64,000 nucleotides of DNA from Lunularia cruciata (Eukaryota; Streptophyta; Marchantiopsida; Lunulariales; Lunulariaceae), in contig OX419759.1 in NCBI GenBank assembly GCA_948567375.1, positions 48,946,593-49,010,592 of the forward strand, given 5' to 3'. Position numbers and translations under genes: made by a program. Under the pieces are notes generated by a model. It was given only the letters and a program-made list of their open reading frames with translations, did no database searches and was not told where the DNA came from. Of the stretch, positions 27,101-41,089 are shown one piece after another (the first letter of the stretch is position 1; the number at the start of each line of letters is the position of its first letter).

Positions 27101-30100
27101 GAAGGACTTCCAAAAGAACATGAGTATAGTGGAGTAACATCACTTTCAAAGACTTTGGGGAAAATTCTTAAAGAGAGTCTTAGTATAGTTATAAAAAAAC
27201 TATCACCTTCATCAGCTAGTTCTCAAGATTAGAGATAGAGATAAATTTTCAACTTATGGATAAACTATCCATGAGGGTTTGAGTAATATTCACTCTAAAA
27301 TTTGATTTTTTTATAGGGAAATTTTTTTGTTCCCTAGGTGGATTACTCTCAAATGGTATAAGTCATGTATATACTCTATTAGTTGTAGAAAGAGAGAAGA
27401 AAAAGAAAAAAATTGAGAGAAAAGAGAAAGATAGAGAGGGGCTAAGATGTGAAAACATCCAATTTTCTTTGGCAAGGATGGAAAAAATGTGGAGTCCCTT
27501 GTGAAAGACTTCAAGAGAGCTTGCATACAAAGTAACAAGAGGAGGAAGAATGAATAGGCCTCATCATTACTAGATTTCTTTGAAGATGCAACCCTTACAT
27601 GGTATGAGTTAGAATACCAAAAGAGAGAGAAGAGAGAAAAGAGAGATGAGCCTCTCCCAAGGCTCTTCTTGCCTTGGGAGAGTTTGACTTTAGTATTCAT
27701 TGAGAACTTTCTTCTAGATGAGAGTTATGAGAGATTGATGAGTGATGTTACCTTCCTTAAGCAAGGAAATGGAGAGAAAGTGAGATTCTATGCAAAAAGA
27801 GTGGAGAAGTTAAAGTCCATGTTTTGCAAAATGTTGAGAAAGAGTGGGGATGATGTGGAAACTATTATGATTGGCACAGGAGCCATGCTCACAAAGAATT
27901 TTGTGGGAGGGTTGAGACACAAATTAGAAGCAAGGTGAGATATGAGAAACCTCTTCGAAGGTTGAAGCTATCAAGATTATAATTTGTATGGAGTAGAGTT
28001 TGGAAAGAGATGAGAGTGATTTGGTGGTGAAGGAGGTTGTGCATCCTTCTCAAAGCTACAAGTACAGGGGAACTTCTGATACTTTGGTTGCAAGTGTTGC
28101 ACCAAAAGTAGTAGTTGCTCTTGTTTTTGCACTTCTACTCAAAGATCCAATTCAAACCATCACAAAACAACTTGCAAATCTCAAGATCATATGTAGTGCA
28201 ACTATGTGAGAAGAGAGATGTGGATCAAAATGTGGAGAGAGGACCTAAGAGCTATCCATATCAAGGAGGCCAACCAACCAACAATTTTAGTGATAAAAAT
28301 AATTTTGGTTGTGGAGAAAGAGATCACATCCAAAGGAATTGCCCAAATTCTACCTACCATAAAGGAAGGGGTTATGAGGGAGTCAATGGAGAGAAAGAGG
28401 GAGGTAGTGAACCCAAGTGGCTCTTAATCCAAACAAAGGTAAAGAAATAGCATCCATAGATGTGGTTGAGAGCAAGTATGAGAAGAGGGAGTGCTCAAAC
28501 TCCAAAGGTCTTAATTTGGAGCTTTTGGCACAAGAAAAGAAGAGAGTTTATTTTGCAAAGGATGTACACTCTTCTCAAGGATTTACTCCTAGCAAGGATA
28601 CTTCTATTTCTACTAAGAGCACTAGCACTAGTACCTCAACATCATCAACAACAAAGACTTCAAGGAAGAAGTTGGAGATGGAGGACTTCTTGATCTCAAG
28701 GTAACAATGGAACTACAATGTGTTGAAGGATGTTGGTAGTCACAAGGTTAACATCACAATGGGCCAATTGGTTGCTTTAAATCAAACCTTGAGAAAGGAG
28801 CTTAGAGGTGGTTTGAGTTCCAAAGGAGCAAAAGGAAAAAGAAAGAAAAAGCTCCAATATCAATGAGGATAGTAGATGTCAAACTAGCACCATGGGAGGC
28901 TTGTGAATATGCCTCCAAGATTGATGTGAGAGTGAATGGTCATAACATCAAGGATGCATTTGTTGATAGAGGATTTGTAATGAATGCCATATCAAAGAGG
29001 TTGATAAAGAATTTGAGTATGATACACTCTAGATCTTCAACATTTGTGGTGAGCATGGCAAACAAGCAACAAGTTCAACCAATAGGGGTGATGGATAAAG
29101 TGGTAGTTTCAATTATGGGAGTTCAAAATCTCATGATTTTACAAGTCTTGAAGGATTGAAGGTATGATTTGCTTCTAGGGAGGCCATGGTTGAGAGCAGC
29201 ATACACAATTGATCGATGAAACAAAGGGTACTTGAGGATTGGGCCATCAAACCATAGAGTTATAGTTCCTATGAATAACACCACTAACACTTCACATTCA
29301 AATACACCATCTTCTTATTGTTGGAAATCAGATTCAGAAGAAGGAGCTTAAGGTTGGACATAAGATGGAAGACAAGACTTCCACAAAGGAGGATGAATTG
29401 GATTTAGATGTGTATTCCTTATGTGCTATGGATTTCTCACCTAAAGCAAAGGTTTTGAAGGACCTAAATAAATCACCATTGACACTTGAAGAGATAGAGA
29501 GGAGGTTATTTACCATCAAGTATGGTCCAAATGTTACCAAAGAGGAGAAGATGAGATATGAGAAGATTTTCCATAAGTTCATCTATGTGTTTTCTTTAAG
29601 TTGCAAGGATCTAAAGGAAATCACCTTGGAGGAGCACAAGATAGAGGTGGATTCATATGCAAAACTAATCCACCTAAAGCAACATTGCATTAGCCCACCA
29701 ATAGCTTTGGTTGTGAAGGAGGAGATTGATAAGCTCAAGGAGGTTGGATTTATCTCTGAGGTGAAGAATTCTAAATGGGTGTCTCCAATTGTGAGTAGGA
29801 AGAAAAAGAATGGGCAAGCTTTGGGTATGTGTGGATTACAAGAAGCTCAACATTGTTACTAAGAAGGACTATTAACCTTTGCCATTCATTGATGAGATCT
29901 TGGAGGAGGTTGCAACATAACCTCCTCCAAGATCATGAGAGATATAGTTTTGGAGATAGTTATAGTGAGTATAACCAAATCAAGATTGCAACAAAGCATC
30001 AATAACTCACCACATCTTGGGGAACTTATGCTTTCAAGGTCATGCCTTTTGGGCTTTGCAATGCTCCAACCACATTCCAACGGTTCATGAACAAGGTGTT

Positions 30101-32940
30101 TGAATCTTTCATTGATGACTTTTGTGTCTATGGGAGCAAGGAGGAGCACTTTGAGCACCTAATGAAGGTCTTACAACACTTGGATGAAGCAAATGCATCA
30201 CTTAACTCAGAGAAGTGCATTTTTGGTTGTGAAGAAGGTTTACTTTTAGAGCACATCATCTTCAAGGATGGAACAATAGTTGATCCTGAGAAGGTGAGGA
30301 AAATCATAGACCTTCTATTCCCTTTGAGCTTGACAAAGTTATGCAAATTCTTGCGGATGGTTGGGTACTATATGAGGTTTATCTTTTCATTTTTCAACAA
30401 GGCTTATGCATTGACTATCTACATGAAAAAGGTGTAGAAAACATGGTGATTTTGGAGGACAAGGAGGTTCCCAAAGCTTTTGAGGAGCTCAAGCAATCCC
30501 TTGTTGTACTCCAATTCTTGCTAAACCTGATTGGATTAAACCTTTCATCCTCTACTTTGGTGCTTCCAATGTAGCTATTGGATGCACTCTTAGTTCATTA
30601 GACCAAGATAGCAATGATCAATTAATAGCTTATGCTAGTAGAGTAGATGGTTTCAGCAAAAAAGAACTACTCAATCATAGAGAGAGAAGTGTTGGTAGTG
30701 ATCTTTGGTCTCAAGAAGTTTAGACACTACTTGATTGGAATGAAAGCCACAACCATCATGGATCAAAAGGCTTTGAAGTACATCTTCAACAATTCTTATG
30801 TGGAAGGGAGGCTAGCAAGGTGGATGATACTCTTGTTTGAGTATGACTACACCATTAAGGATAGGCTGGGGAGAAACATACAAATGTTGATTTGTTATCT
30901 AGGGCTTATGATCATGATGGAGTTGAACTAGTGGATGATTCCTTCTCAGATGAGGAGCTCATGACAATCTCAGTTGCTCAAGAGGTTCAAGTGGAGTACA
31001 AGGAGATTGTGGACTTTGCTACAAGAGGGAACTATCCAAAAGGGATGCATGCTAAGGAGAGGAAGACCCTTGCAGCAAGATCTAGACCTTACATAATAGT
31101 GGAAGGTATTCTTTTTCACCAAGGAGTAGATGGTCTACTTCAAAGAGAAGTGGGTAAGGAGTAGTCTATCATACTCATAAATGAGTTTCATGAAGGTTTA
31201 GTGTATGGGGAGCACCTTGCAAGAAAGGTGACTACTTTCATGATTCTAGATGCAAGTTACCAGTAGAAGAGGATTTTCAAAGATTTTCTTGATTGTTGCA
31301 AAACTTATCATGTTTGTCAAACTTTTGCTGGAAAGTCTACTTCCACTTCCCCTCTTAGATCAATTCCATTCTTAGGACCTTTTGAGAAGTGGAGAATTGA
31401 CTTTGTAGGTCCTCTCAATAGAACCTCAAGGAATATTTGATACATTGTGGTAGTTACTAATTACCTTACCAAGTGGGTTGAGACTAGACCATTGAGGGAC
31501 AAGAATGAAGATGAAGTTGATAGATTTCTTTATGAATGCATTATCATCAAGTTTAGGTGCCCTTTGGAGTTGTTTTTTGATAGAGGAGGAGAGTTTACAA
31601 GACGTATCACTATAGCCATACTATGACATTTCTCTATAAAACATAAATTAACTACATCCTATAAGCCAAACTCCAATGGCTTGGCAGAGAGAACCAATCA
31701 ATACTTGTGCATGATATTGGCCAAAGATGCAAAAATGGAGGGGGCTAAACATCATTGGGAAAAGAGAATTCATGTAGTTTTGTGAGAGTATAGGACAACC
31801 ATGAAGACTTCCATTGGATATTCTCCATTTCATTTGGTGTATGGTATTGAGTCTACCTTACCTATTCACTTTGATCTTCCTATCTTCCAAAGCATTCATA
31901 AGAGATTGAAGAAAGCCCAACAAAGTGATATGTACAAGTCAAGGAAGGATCAATTCATGGAATTGAAGGGGGCAAGAGCAGTTGCTATGGTTTAAGTAGA
32001 GCAAGCCTAAAGGAAACAAAAGGAGAGATATGACAAGAGGCAAGGCAAGAAGAAGGTGGAGCCCTTCAAAGAAGGTGATTGGATAATTTTATCTGATTCT
32101 ATTCTATTCAAGAGAGTGAAAAAGAAGTTTTTGCCTAAGTATTTTGGACCTTCCATAATGAAGAAGGTGTGGAGCAATTACATCTATGATCTCAAGAAGT
32201 TGGGAGGAAGACACTTTGATAGGGTTAACCATGATAAATTAAAGATGTATCATAGAAGGTAGAGAGACCTTCACTTTGAAGACAAAGTGAAATCTTACTC
32301 TAGGGGTAAATGTAACATCCAATTGTGCATGTATGTGCTATTGTAATATTTAGTTTGATATTATAAGTACTTGAGAGATATTATTTATATAGAGATAAAG
32401 GATGGTTCCACATTAATCATGATTAGTAAAGTTAGTCAAAGCTAAGATAGAGGGGATCTTACTTTAGAGGAGGTGAAAAAGATGAGCACCACTATTTTGC
32501 ATTCTAGTGTATTGACTTGGTATTATTCTTAGGTGTTTGGCTTTGAGGAAAGAGTTGAAAACTCTTGGACTCACAACCTTCTCTACTTTGGATTCTTCTA
32601 TAGTCCAAGGATAGCTCATGTGAAGGAATCCTTGATCAAATGTGGTCAAGATAAGACCACATGCTTAGGAGAATATTCCCATGACTATGGATATTCCTAT
32701 AGACTTTTGACTTTATTTGACTTTTAGTCTAGTAACTTGAGTTACTTCAATAATTAATAACTTTGGTGCATAACTATTTCACAAGTATATAAACTAGAGG
32801 TGAGTAGGTACTCATCATCCTTTTATTTGCAATTATCTCTTGCTCATTGAGTTTTCTAGTGAATAATGATTTGAGTTTTGGAGTGTTAGCATTAGAGGAG
32901 TATGATGGAGTTGGAGTTCTTTGCCTTCTTAGTCCCTGGT
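27101..32940 (+). mobile_element. Ty3/gypsy LTR retrotransposon, decayed, no 5' LTR seen (element 2)
   Basis: Parts in order on the plus strand: gag about 27470-28700 with a zinc-knuckle remnant near 28310; aspartic protease about 28860-29160; reverse transcriptase about 29365-30440 with KWVSPIVSRKKKNG and MPFGLCNAPTTFQRFMN; RNase H about 30560-30930 with EREVLVVIFGLKKFRHYL; integrase about 31020-32262 with EKWRIDFVGPL and GYSPFHLVYG. A 3' LTR candidate starts near 32308 (tgtaacatcc), has a TATA-like box at 32785-32791 and ends near 32940. The gag-PR-RT-RH-IN order is typical of the family. It keeps longer open stretches than element 1 but still has many breaks, so it is an old fossil. Confidence 0.85.
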
Positions 32941-32989
32941 GTGTTACCATAATAGCCATCAAAGGTTTATCTTGAGTGAGAGACAGGCC

Positions 32990-33415
32990 GGTTGTAAAAG
33001 ACCAAGACCGAGGAGAGAAATAGGAGAATGGAAGATCACATTGGGACACTTGAATGTGGGAAAACTCCATATCCTAGCATGAGCTTTGACTCTCATATTT
33101 ATAGGGATCATACAAGGCTCTTGAGAAGCTTCCCAAGAGGGTTCCTTGAGCCGCTTTCTTGGAATGTAAGCCAAGTTAATCGGGAAGCTTCTCAAGAAGC
33201 TTCTTTCTTGAAGCTGCCTACTTGGCATACAAGTTAAGCTGGTTGGAAGCTTCTAGAAGCTTCCTTCTAGAAACTACCTACTTGGGGTGCAAGCTAAGCT
33301 AGTGGGAAGCTTCCCAATAAGCTTCCTAGATACTTCTAGAATATTCTAGGCTAATTTGGCTTATTCACTACTTTGTTAGCCTTGACTAACTTCATCGCTA
33401 AACTCCATATTGTTA
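32990..33415 (-). mobile_element. LTR fragment of the element 3 family
   Basis: It aligns with 36055-36475 in direct orientation. Both copies are unusual in being packed with gaagcttc palindromes and with a unit of about 60 bp containing ctacttgg and gcaagctaagctag. Since 36055-36475 is the 3' LTR of a minus-strand element, this is a solo or truncated LTR of the same family. It abuts the 3' end of element 2. Confidence 0.7.
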
Positions 33416-33419
33416 AACC

Positions 33420-34190
33420 AACTCATAGCTCAAGAAGAGAAGGTGAAGAAGAAGGACAAGGAGATAGACTTGATGAAGAAGGAAATAGCAAGTGCACTAT
33501 AGAAAATCTCTCTATTTGCTAATCATGATTAATATAAAACAATATTTTCAACTTCTTACTTCCATGATTCCAATTTGCTAACCCTTAAAGGGAGTTCCAA
33601 GGATCATGGGGAGGAGACAAAGAAGAAGCATAAGAAGCAATTGAGTGCTAAGGATAAAGAGGTGGCATCTCTCCAGCGGGAACGAAAGGTTCTTTAGAAC
33701 TAGAGCGCTAAGGATAAGCAAGCCCTCACCTTAGAGGTTGAAAAGGCCCGGATCCACATTGAGGAATTGACCACGATTCTCAATGGCTACAAGGACTCTG
33801 AGCAGATCTTCTACGTGCAGATTAGGCAAGAGGAGGAAATGGAGGTGCAATCCATCTGATATACTCTTGATGAGGAGTGGACACGGGTGATTACAAAAGT
33901 GGATGGCACCAAAACCAACTAAAGATGCAAGTGGGAGTAGTGGCATTGGCCCAAGTTCATCATGCAAAGCTTTGGAAGTTGAAGTCTGAGATACGTGTCT
34001 TAGGTATGAAGAAGTATTTGATTGAGCTATTGACCAAATTGGACAATAAGTTTTAGAAGCATATCAACAACAAATTTGACAATGTCTTAACCAAGGTCAA
34101 CAAAGAGCTGGAAGAATATAGAGAGTAGGTTGATGAACTGATCCTAAGATGCAAGGGAGAATATGAAAAAGGGAAGTCTAGTAGATGGGG
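33420..34190 (+). mobile_element. coiled-coil coding remnant in repeat debris
   Basis: Plus-strand phrases such as KKHKKQLSAKDKEVASLQRE and EVEKARIHIEELTTIL show heptad-like Lys/Glu/Leu patterning. Further on, NNKFDNVLTKVNKELEEY continues the theme. The frame is decayed. It resembles in character the coiled-coil stretches at 14426 and 45018-45632 but no shared identity was established. Confidence 0.35.
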
Positions 34191-36054
34191 GAAGTAGACA
34201 TTTGTTGTACATGTGTACATATGTAAAGTAAGTTACAACCTCAAGGTGTGATTGTTATACCATGACCATCAGAGTTGTCTAACCATTGGAGTAGTCATGT
34301 CATTGGAGCCAAACCTCATTGTGGTAGGAGACCATTGTAGTCAAGCATCATCATAATGGCCTGCCCACAAGGATAGGATGTAACTGGGGAAACAACATGT
34401 ATATAATGTTGAAGAGGATGGTGGTCATATTTGTAGGATAGTTCTGCCAACTGTGGTTGGCAGAACTATCATTGGGACCATTATTCCAATGCCTAGCTTG
34501 AGTTTTGTTTCTGGTAGAGTATGTAGTATATGCTTTTTGTAGGTAGCAATGTTGCAATGTTAATTAGGTAAGATAGAGTAGATACATTAGGGTTAGTATC
34601 AATTGGTTTAGAGCTTAATCTAGGGATTGTGGCATCACACAGCCATGGATGTTCTCCATCTTTTTATAGTAAAAGGTATAAGGAGGATCACCTAGACATT
34701 ACAAGTTTATTTGTTCAATTAAGTTCAATTTAGCTCATGCGTGTATGGAATTCCAAGCTTCATCATTTCATTGTCCATATTTTTGTTTATGGTCAATTTG
34801 ATTTCTATGTATGCATGAATTGGACTTTGTATTGGGGATAGTGTGATAAGGACCTCTATGATCCTTAACTTGTCAATTTCATTAATGTGTATGTCTTATG
34901 CTTGTTGGGTGGAGTAGTGGTAAGAAACTCAAAGTAAGCATGCAAGTGCTAAGGTGCGGGAGGGCAATCAAGCTTGACCAAGGTGTTGGATCCCTGGGTG
35001 TTTTGAAGGATCAAAGTGATATGCTGACTGGCTACGAGGGTTGTGAGTGTCATGAAGTACCAAAGTATAATGAAATGCCCCTCTAGTCATAAACCTATAG
35101 GATAGTGATGGGGAATGCCTTTTGGGAATGGTAAAACGTTTTCATTGGCATTGTAGTATGCATGATATAGGTAACACAAGGGATTAGACCTTTGGGGCCA
35201 ATGACCTTCAATACATGACTAAACCATCACCTTCAGGAGCCAAGTGACATGATAAAAATTTTGAATGTGATTTGGGTGTTTGATTTTCTTTTCTTTATCA
35301 TGTCGTTGTTCTATCCAAGAGGATAAAGATACAACTTAGACAACTTGTGACAAAGTGACATTGTTTCCTTCACAACTAGCCAATTCCAAACATATCATTA
35401 TTAGAACACTATTCTTACTAATTATACTATTAGTACATCAACATTGGGTTGTGACATGCTTTTTGGTGCCACTACCAATGATACACTCCTTGGAGTGGTT
35501 AGAAGTGTGGAAGTGCAAGACAGTAGTGTCATTGGGGAAAATAGTACATATTGATATTCCCACTCAAGGACAGAGTGCAACTCAACAAGAGAGACAACAA
35601 AAAGTTGCATGGCACTTTTCCCTCAACCAAAAGGCTCAAGCAAAAACCTCACATCTTGAGAGAAAAACAAACCTTAATATGGAGCTTACTAAGTGGTAGC
35701 TATCATTGAACAAAGGAGATGTAGGACTCAAGATCCTACCCTAGAGTTTTTTGACCATTTCTCTAGATTTCCAATTTTATCCTCACCTAGTGCCATTGGC
35801 CGGACATCACTACCATGGAGGGAAGGAAGGAGGTATCACAAGAGGTTTCTCCTTGATTGACTCTCATTCTCTTCTCAAGCCATGGAGAAAGAGTGATATC
35901 ATCTACATTAGTGAAGCCTTTTGTCAAACTCTCCATTGAAGAACCTGCCTTTGTAGTCCTTACGGGACCAAGAAGCACACAACCTGACAGATTCATCTCC
36001 ATATGGACCATTGCAGGCCCACCTACGGAGGAAGAAAAGAAGGATACCTATAAA
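34191..36054. other. repeat-flank DNA without a supported gene; one perfect hairpin
   Basis: No gene is recognised. A perfect 15-bp inverted repeat with a 4-base loop lies at 34437-34470 (gatagttctgccaac and its complement). Near 34900-34995 a stretch loosely resembles the A and B boxes of a tRNA-derived SINE (agtagtggtaag and ttggatccctgg), but the spacing is too long to be convincing. Open stretches at 35355-35699 and 35857-36114 could not be assigned. Confidence 0.4.
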
Positions 36055-39000
36055 AGACCTAAGACCAAGGAGAGAAATAGGAGAATGGAATATCACATTG
36101 GGACACTTGAATGATGGAAACTCCAAGTGCCTAGCATGAGCTTTGGCTTTGGTATTTATAAGAAGCATGTAAAGCTCTTGAAAAGGTTCTTTAAGCTGCT
36201 TTCTTGGAGTGTAAGCCAAGTTAACTGGGGAGCATCTTAAGAAGCTTCTTTCTAGAAGCCACTTACTTGGCATGCAAGCTAAGCTAGTTGGAAGCTTTTA
36301 GAAGCTTCCTTCTAAAAGCTATCTACTTGGGGTGCAAGCTAAGCTAGCAGGGAAGCTTCCCAAGGAACGTCTTAGATACTTCTAGAATATTCTAGGCTAA
36401 TTTGTCTTATTTGCTACTTCATTAGCACTAGCTAACTTCATTGCTAAACTCCATATTATTACATATTCCCCCACCGCTAGTTGGTGACGTCCTCGCCACC
36501 ATTGAAGCTGCAAACTCTTGGATGGTTGTTTGTGCATTCTGGATATGAGAAAGAGGTTCTCATGTGGCATCATGAAAGGGATACCCTTTTCAAAGGATCT
36601 TGTACTCCATATGTTGTCAATGGCCTTGTTGAATGTGGTGACATGCAAGGATACAATCAACTTTGCACTCCTCATGATCATTGATAGGGATTGGAGGAGG
36701 AAGAGGTTGGATACAAGAGGAAAAAGAAAATGGGTTAGGAATAAAGGGTTTCAACTTGGAAATGTGAAAGATAGGGTGGATGTATAGATGACAAAGTAAG
36801 GCAAGTTGATGAGCAACAAGAGAGATGATGTGGGTGACATCAAAGGGTCCTATCCAATTTGGGGCAATTTTACAAACTTGGGTATCAAGTGGGAGGGGTA
36901 GGTTACTAAAGGACAACACCAAGCATGAGCTTATCACCAATTTGAAAGGTGAGATCACAACAATGGTGGTTTGCATATTGTTTCTATCAATTCTGAGCAA
37001 TAAGGAGATGAGATTTGGCTTGTTTGAAGGATTTGGATATGGTGGTCAAGAAAGTAGAAGTATGAGGGACATCAAATGGGAGAAGAGAAAGAAGGGAATC
37101 AGGAACAAGTGGATCTTGGCCAAAATTGAAGAAAAAATGAGAGAATTCAATGCTTGTTTGTTTGGAATTATTGTATGTAAACTTTGTAACCACAAGACAT
37201 TCATCCTAATTGGTATGGTGGATGTTGACAAAGGCACAAAGTATAACCTCCAAGGTGCAATTTGCATGTTCAGTTTGTCCATTAGTTTCAGGATTATAGG
37301 CCGTGGACAAAGTAAGCTTAGTGCCAAGTATCTGGAAGAGTGCTTGCCAAGATCCTCAATTCACTAGGAAATTACCCCATGAATTGAGGATCATGGTTAG
37401 AGATGAGTACAAGAGGCATCTCATGATGCTTGAAGACAATGTCAAAGTACATCTACACCAATGTTGGAGCATCCATGGTATCAAAGGTTGGTGCCAAATG
37501 AATTTGCTTACTAAGCTTATCCACAAACACCACAATTGTTGTGTGGCCTTGCTTCATTTTGGGTAAGGACGTGATGAGATCCAAGCTCCCATGTTCCCAT
37601 TGAGCAGATGGAAGGAAGGAAGTCCACTTGGTTTTTGGTTGCTAGCCTTGTTGCATTGGCAACTCTCATACAATCGGATAAACTCTCAAACATCTTGTGC
37701 CATGTTGGGCCACCATCATTGGCGTTGGAGGGTACCCAAGGTCTTATCCACACCCATGTGACTAGAAATTGATAAGTCATGGGCTTCTTGGAGGCGCATA
37801 GTCGGAGATCACCCTTGGCTGGAACATATATCTGTTCCTCATAGAATAAAAGGCCTTCCTTGAAGGAGAAGGTGTTATACTCCTTGTTGCATGTTGCAAG
37901 ATGACCATGCACCATCTAAAAGAAGGGATCTTGTTGTAGAGCTTACTCATTTTGGACCTTGGAGTCAATTGACACCATTGTAATGGCTATCGTGATGAGA
38001 GGAAGAGACTTCAGATCAGGTCATCATGATAGGGCATCAAGGATGACATGGAATTGATCTGGTTTATACTCAAGTTTGATGTCAAACAATTGGAGTTGCT
38101 CCTCCCATCAATGATGTCAACTCTTCATGTGTTCCAAATGTAATGTCCGTAACAAGGGTGATTGGTTTGCATGATCATCTATTTTTCCAAGAGATAATGC
38201 CTCCATACCTTGGTGGCATATACCATTGCTAGTTGTTCTTGATCTCATCCAGAGAAATTCCTTTTTGTGGTGTTAAATCGGTAAGACACAAAGGCAATGA
38301 GATGTAACCCATCTGGGAATTCCTATTGCAACACATCTCCAATGGTAAATTGGAAGCATTAAAGTCAACCATACAAGGTAGTTGAGGATCATATGGTTGA
38401 AGAATTTGTTTTGAAAACACCATAATTTTTAGCTTCTGGAATGCTTCTTCATGCTTGGCAGTCCATTGAAAGCTTGAGTTTTTCCCCAAGAGGTTGGTCA
38501 ATGGTGTTGTTACATATGCATAATAGTGGATGAACCATTCATAAAAACTTGCCACTCCATTAAATGCTCACACCTCTATGGCATCCTTTGAAGTATGCCA
38601 ATCAATATTGGCCTTGATTTTCTCTTCTTCCATCTTGATTCCTTTTGATGAGATATTGTGACCCAAGAAGGTGAGTTTCTTTTGCCAAAAGGCACACTTT
38701 GACTTCTTGCAATAAAATTTCCATTCACATAGTCGCCTTAGGATTTCACACACATGATTTATGTGTTTTACCTCCATCTTGCTATAAATTAAAATATCAT
38801 CTAAGAACACCACTAGGTACTGGTCTAGTAGTCCATCCAACATCTGATGCATTTGATCCATGAAGATTGTTAGAGCACAAGTGAGCTCAAAAGGAAGAAC
38901 TCTCCATTCAAAATGTCCATACCTTATGCAAAAGGTAGTCTTTTGTACATCCTCTCTATCAATGGGGATTTTCCAATAGCCGTTGCAAAGATCTAACTTG

Positions 39001-40990
39001 GAGAAGTATCGTGCTCCACTCAATTGATCAAGCAAGTCGTCAATTCAAGGCAAGGGATATGCATTCTTCACCATTTGTTTATTGAGCCCATGGTAATCGA
39101 TACAAAAATGAAGTTCTCCATCCTTCTTTAGAACAAATAGTAGTAGTGCTCCGCAAGGAGATGTACTATGTTGTATGAAATCCTTCTCTAACAACTTTGT
39201 AAGTGTTGTTCACAACTCCTCCAACTCCTTTGGTGAGAGCCGGTAGATTAGTCTACTCATTGGAATACTCCCTCGCAATAACTCAATCTTGAAGGGCATA
39301 CACAATTGGAGAGAAATCCCTTAGGGAGATCATACGGAAACACATCCACAAATTCTTGAACTATTTGATCAACCATTGCTTGATGAGGCTCTTGGTCCTC
39401 CTCAAATTCTCCTTGTGCAATCTGCTTGATCCATATTGCAAAAAAAAAAACTTATCTTCCTCCAAAGCTTGCTCTATAGTTGCTTTGCTGACAAACTTCT
39501 CATCTAGGGACTTATCTTCCTTCAAAGCTTGCTCTATGGTTGCTTTCTTGACAAACTTCTCATCTTGAGACTGATTATTCTTAGGTGTCTTACTCAAAGA
39601 TGCCAACCTAATGAAAAATTCCTACCTTGGTGTTGTACTTGAACTTGTTGTTGTTTCCAATCAAATTGAACCTTATGATGTTCAAGCAAAGGTAAACCAA
39701 AAATGACATCATAGTATAGAGGTGCCACTACAAACCTCATACACTCCAAATACTCCTTCCCAATCTTGAAGGTAATAGGATGCAAGGTACAAATGCAGAA
39801 ACCTTTCTACCATCCACCATCATCAATCTATTTCTAATTATTAGTTTGATAGGAATACTCAATTCCTTTGTTAATTGCATAGACATGCAATACTCTGAAC
39901 TTCCAAAATCAACCAAAATCCTACAACCATGATCAAATATCTAACTTTACAAGTGAAGCAAACTTGCATATGTAGAGCCTTCAATCCTATTGGAACTAAT
40001 CAAGTTCCAAGTAGGCGACTTGAAATCTCCTATTAGGATTCCTTATTTTCTAATTATTCTACTCCACAACCTCCATTTGGATGATTTGTCGAGATTGCAC
40101 ATTCTTGAGTGGACATTCAACAATGTGATGTCCAATCTAACAACAATAAAAGCAACTACAATTTTGCCATAATCTTTCCCGATCTGCCATACCAAGTGGT
40201 ATCCATTGGATGGCATCAATCTCCATTAGTGTCGGCTCCTCCACATGTGTATGATGAGCTAGTTGGTTTTGTGAAGGTTGAGATCCAGACCAAGTTGTTG
40301 CAACCAAGGAATCAAACCACTCTGCTAACTACATGGTTTCTTCCAAATATTTAAGCTCTTGCATAGTCACTTCAAATTTGGTTTGTGACTTCAAGTCCCT
40401 CATAAATCAATTTAGAACTTCACCATCCATTATATCTAGAATTTTCATAATGGTGTTCTAGAATTGCATGATGTAACTTCTTACAAAACTAACTTGTTTC
40501 AACTCTGCAAACTTATCTCTTGTAACTTGTAGCATTTATTGCTTGGAATCACCAAATTATTGCACCCTTGTATTCTTCCTATGTTAGGATTGGTGCAACA
40601 AACTGCCTTTCACCTCGCTCCACTTGGAATCACCACCATAGCTTTGTTGCTCCATCTAGTTGGCTTAGAGAATTTGTTTCCATTCATCTTGATGATTTTT
40701 AGCCTCAAAATAATGTTCACAATCAAATACAAAATTCTCCATCGTGCCCAAGAGATTCTTGCCATCAAACACCTTGGGTTTTGGAAATCAGATTCAGTCT
40801 TCTCCTTCTCAAAATGATGCTCTCTTTACGTGCTCTTGTTGTTGTTGGTCTTGTTCATCCAATAATTGAGTAAGGTGCTCAATTTGTTATTGCATAGCAA
40901 TGATAACCTCAAGCATTGCCGCCATGGCTACTACTCTATCACACTACAAATTTATCTAAATTATTAACACATGGATGCAACACGTCCACC
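36055..40990 (-). mobile_element. Ty3/gypsy LTR retrotransposon, minus strand, decayed (element 3)
   Basis: Read on the minus strand: gag about 40930-39900 with PKVFDGKNL, and a zinc knuckle near 40125; protease about 39785-39594; reverse transcriptase about 39330-38568 with YFSKLDLCNGYWKIPI and VVFLDDILIYSK; RNase H about 38555-38229 with FQWTAKHEEAFQKLK; integrase about 38000-36617, ending in a stretch with IHPIFHISKLKPF. A polypurine tract (gcggtgggggaa) near 36480 leads into the 3' LTR at 36475-36055. No 5' LTR was found; beyond 40990 the DNA belongs to element 4 on the other strand. It has many breaks and is old. Confidence 0.85.
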
Positions 40991-41089
40991 ATTCTCCATA
41001 AGTTACAACCAGAAATACCAAGGGTTCCTTGGACAAGGTGATTTCATTTAGAAAATTCTGCCCAAAATGTGAGGTGATGAATTGTGTGA

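Noticed and set aside
34895-34996. SINE or tRNA-like element
   Set aside because: A-box-like and B-box-like phrases exist but are about 75 bp apart and the intervening DNA does not fold as a tRNA; no poly-A or T tail or target duplication was seen.
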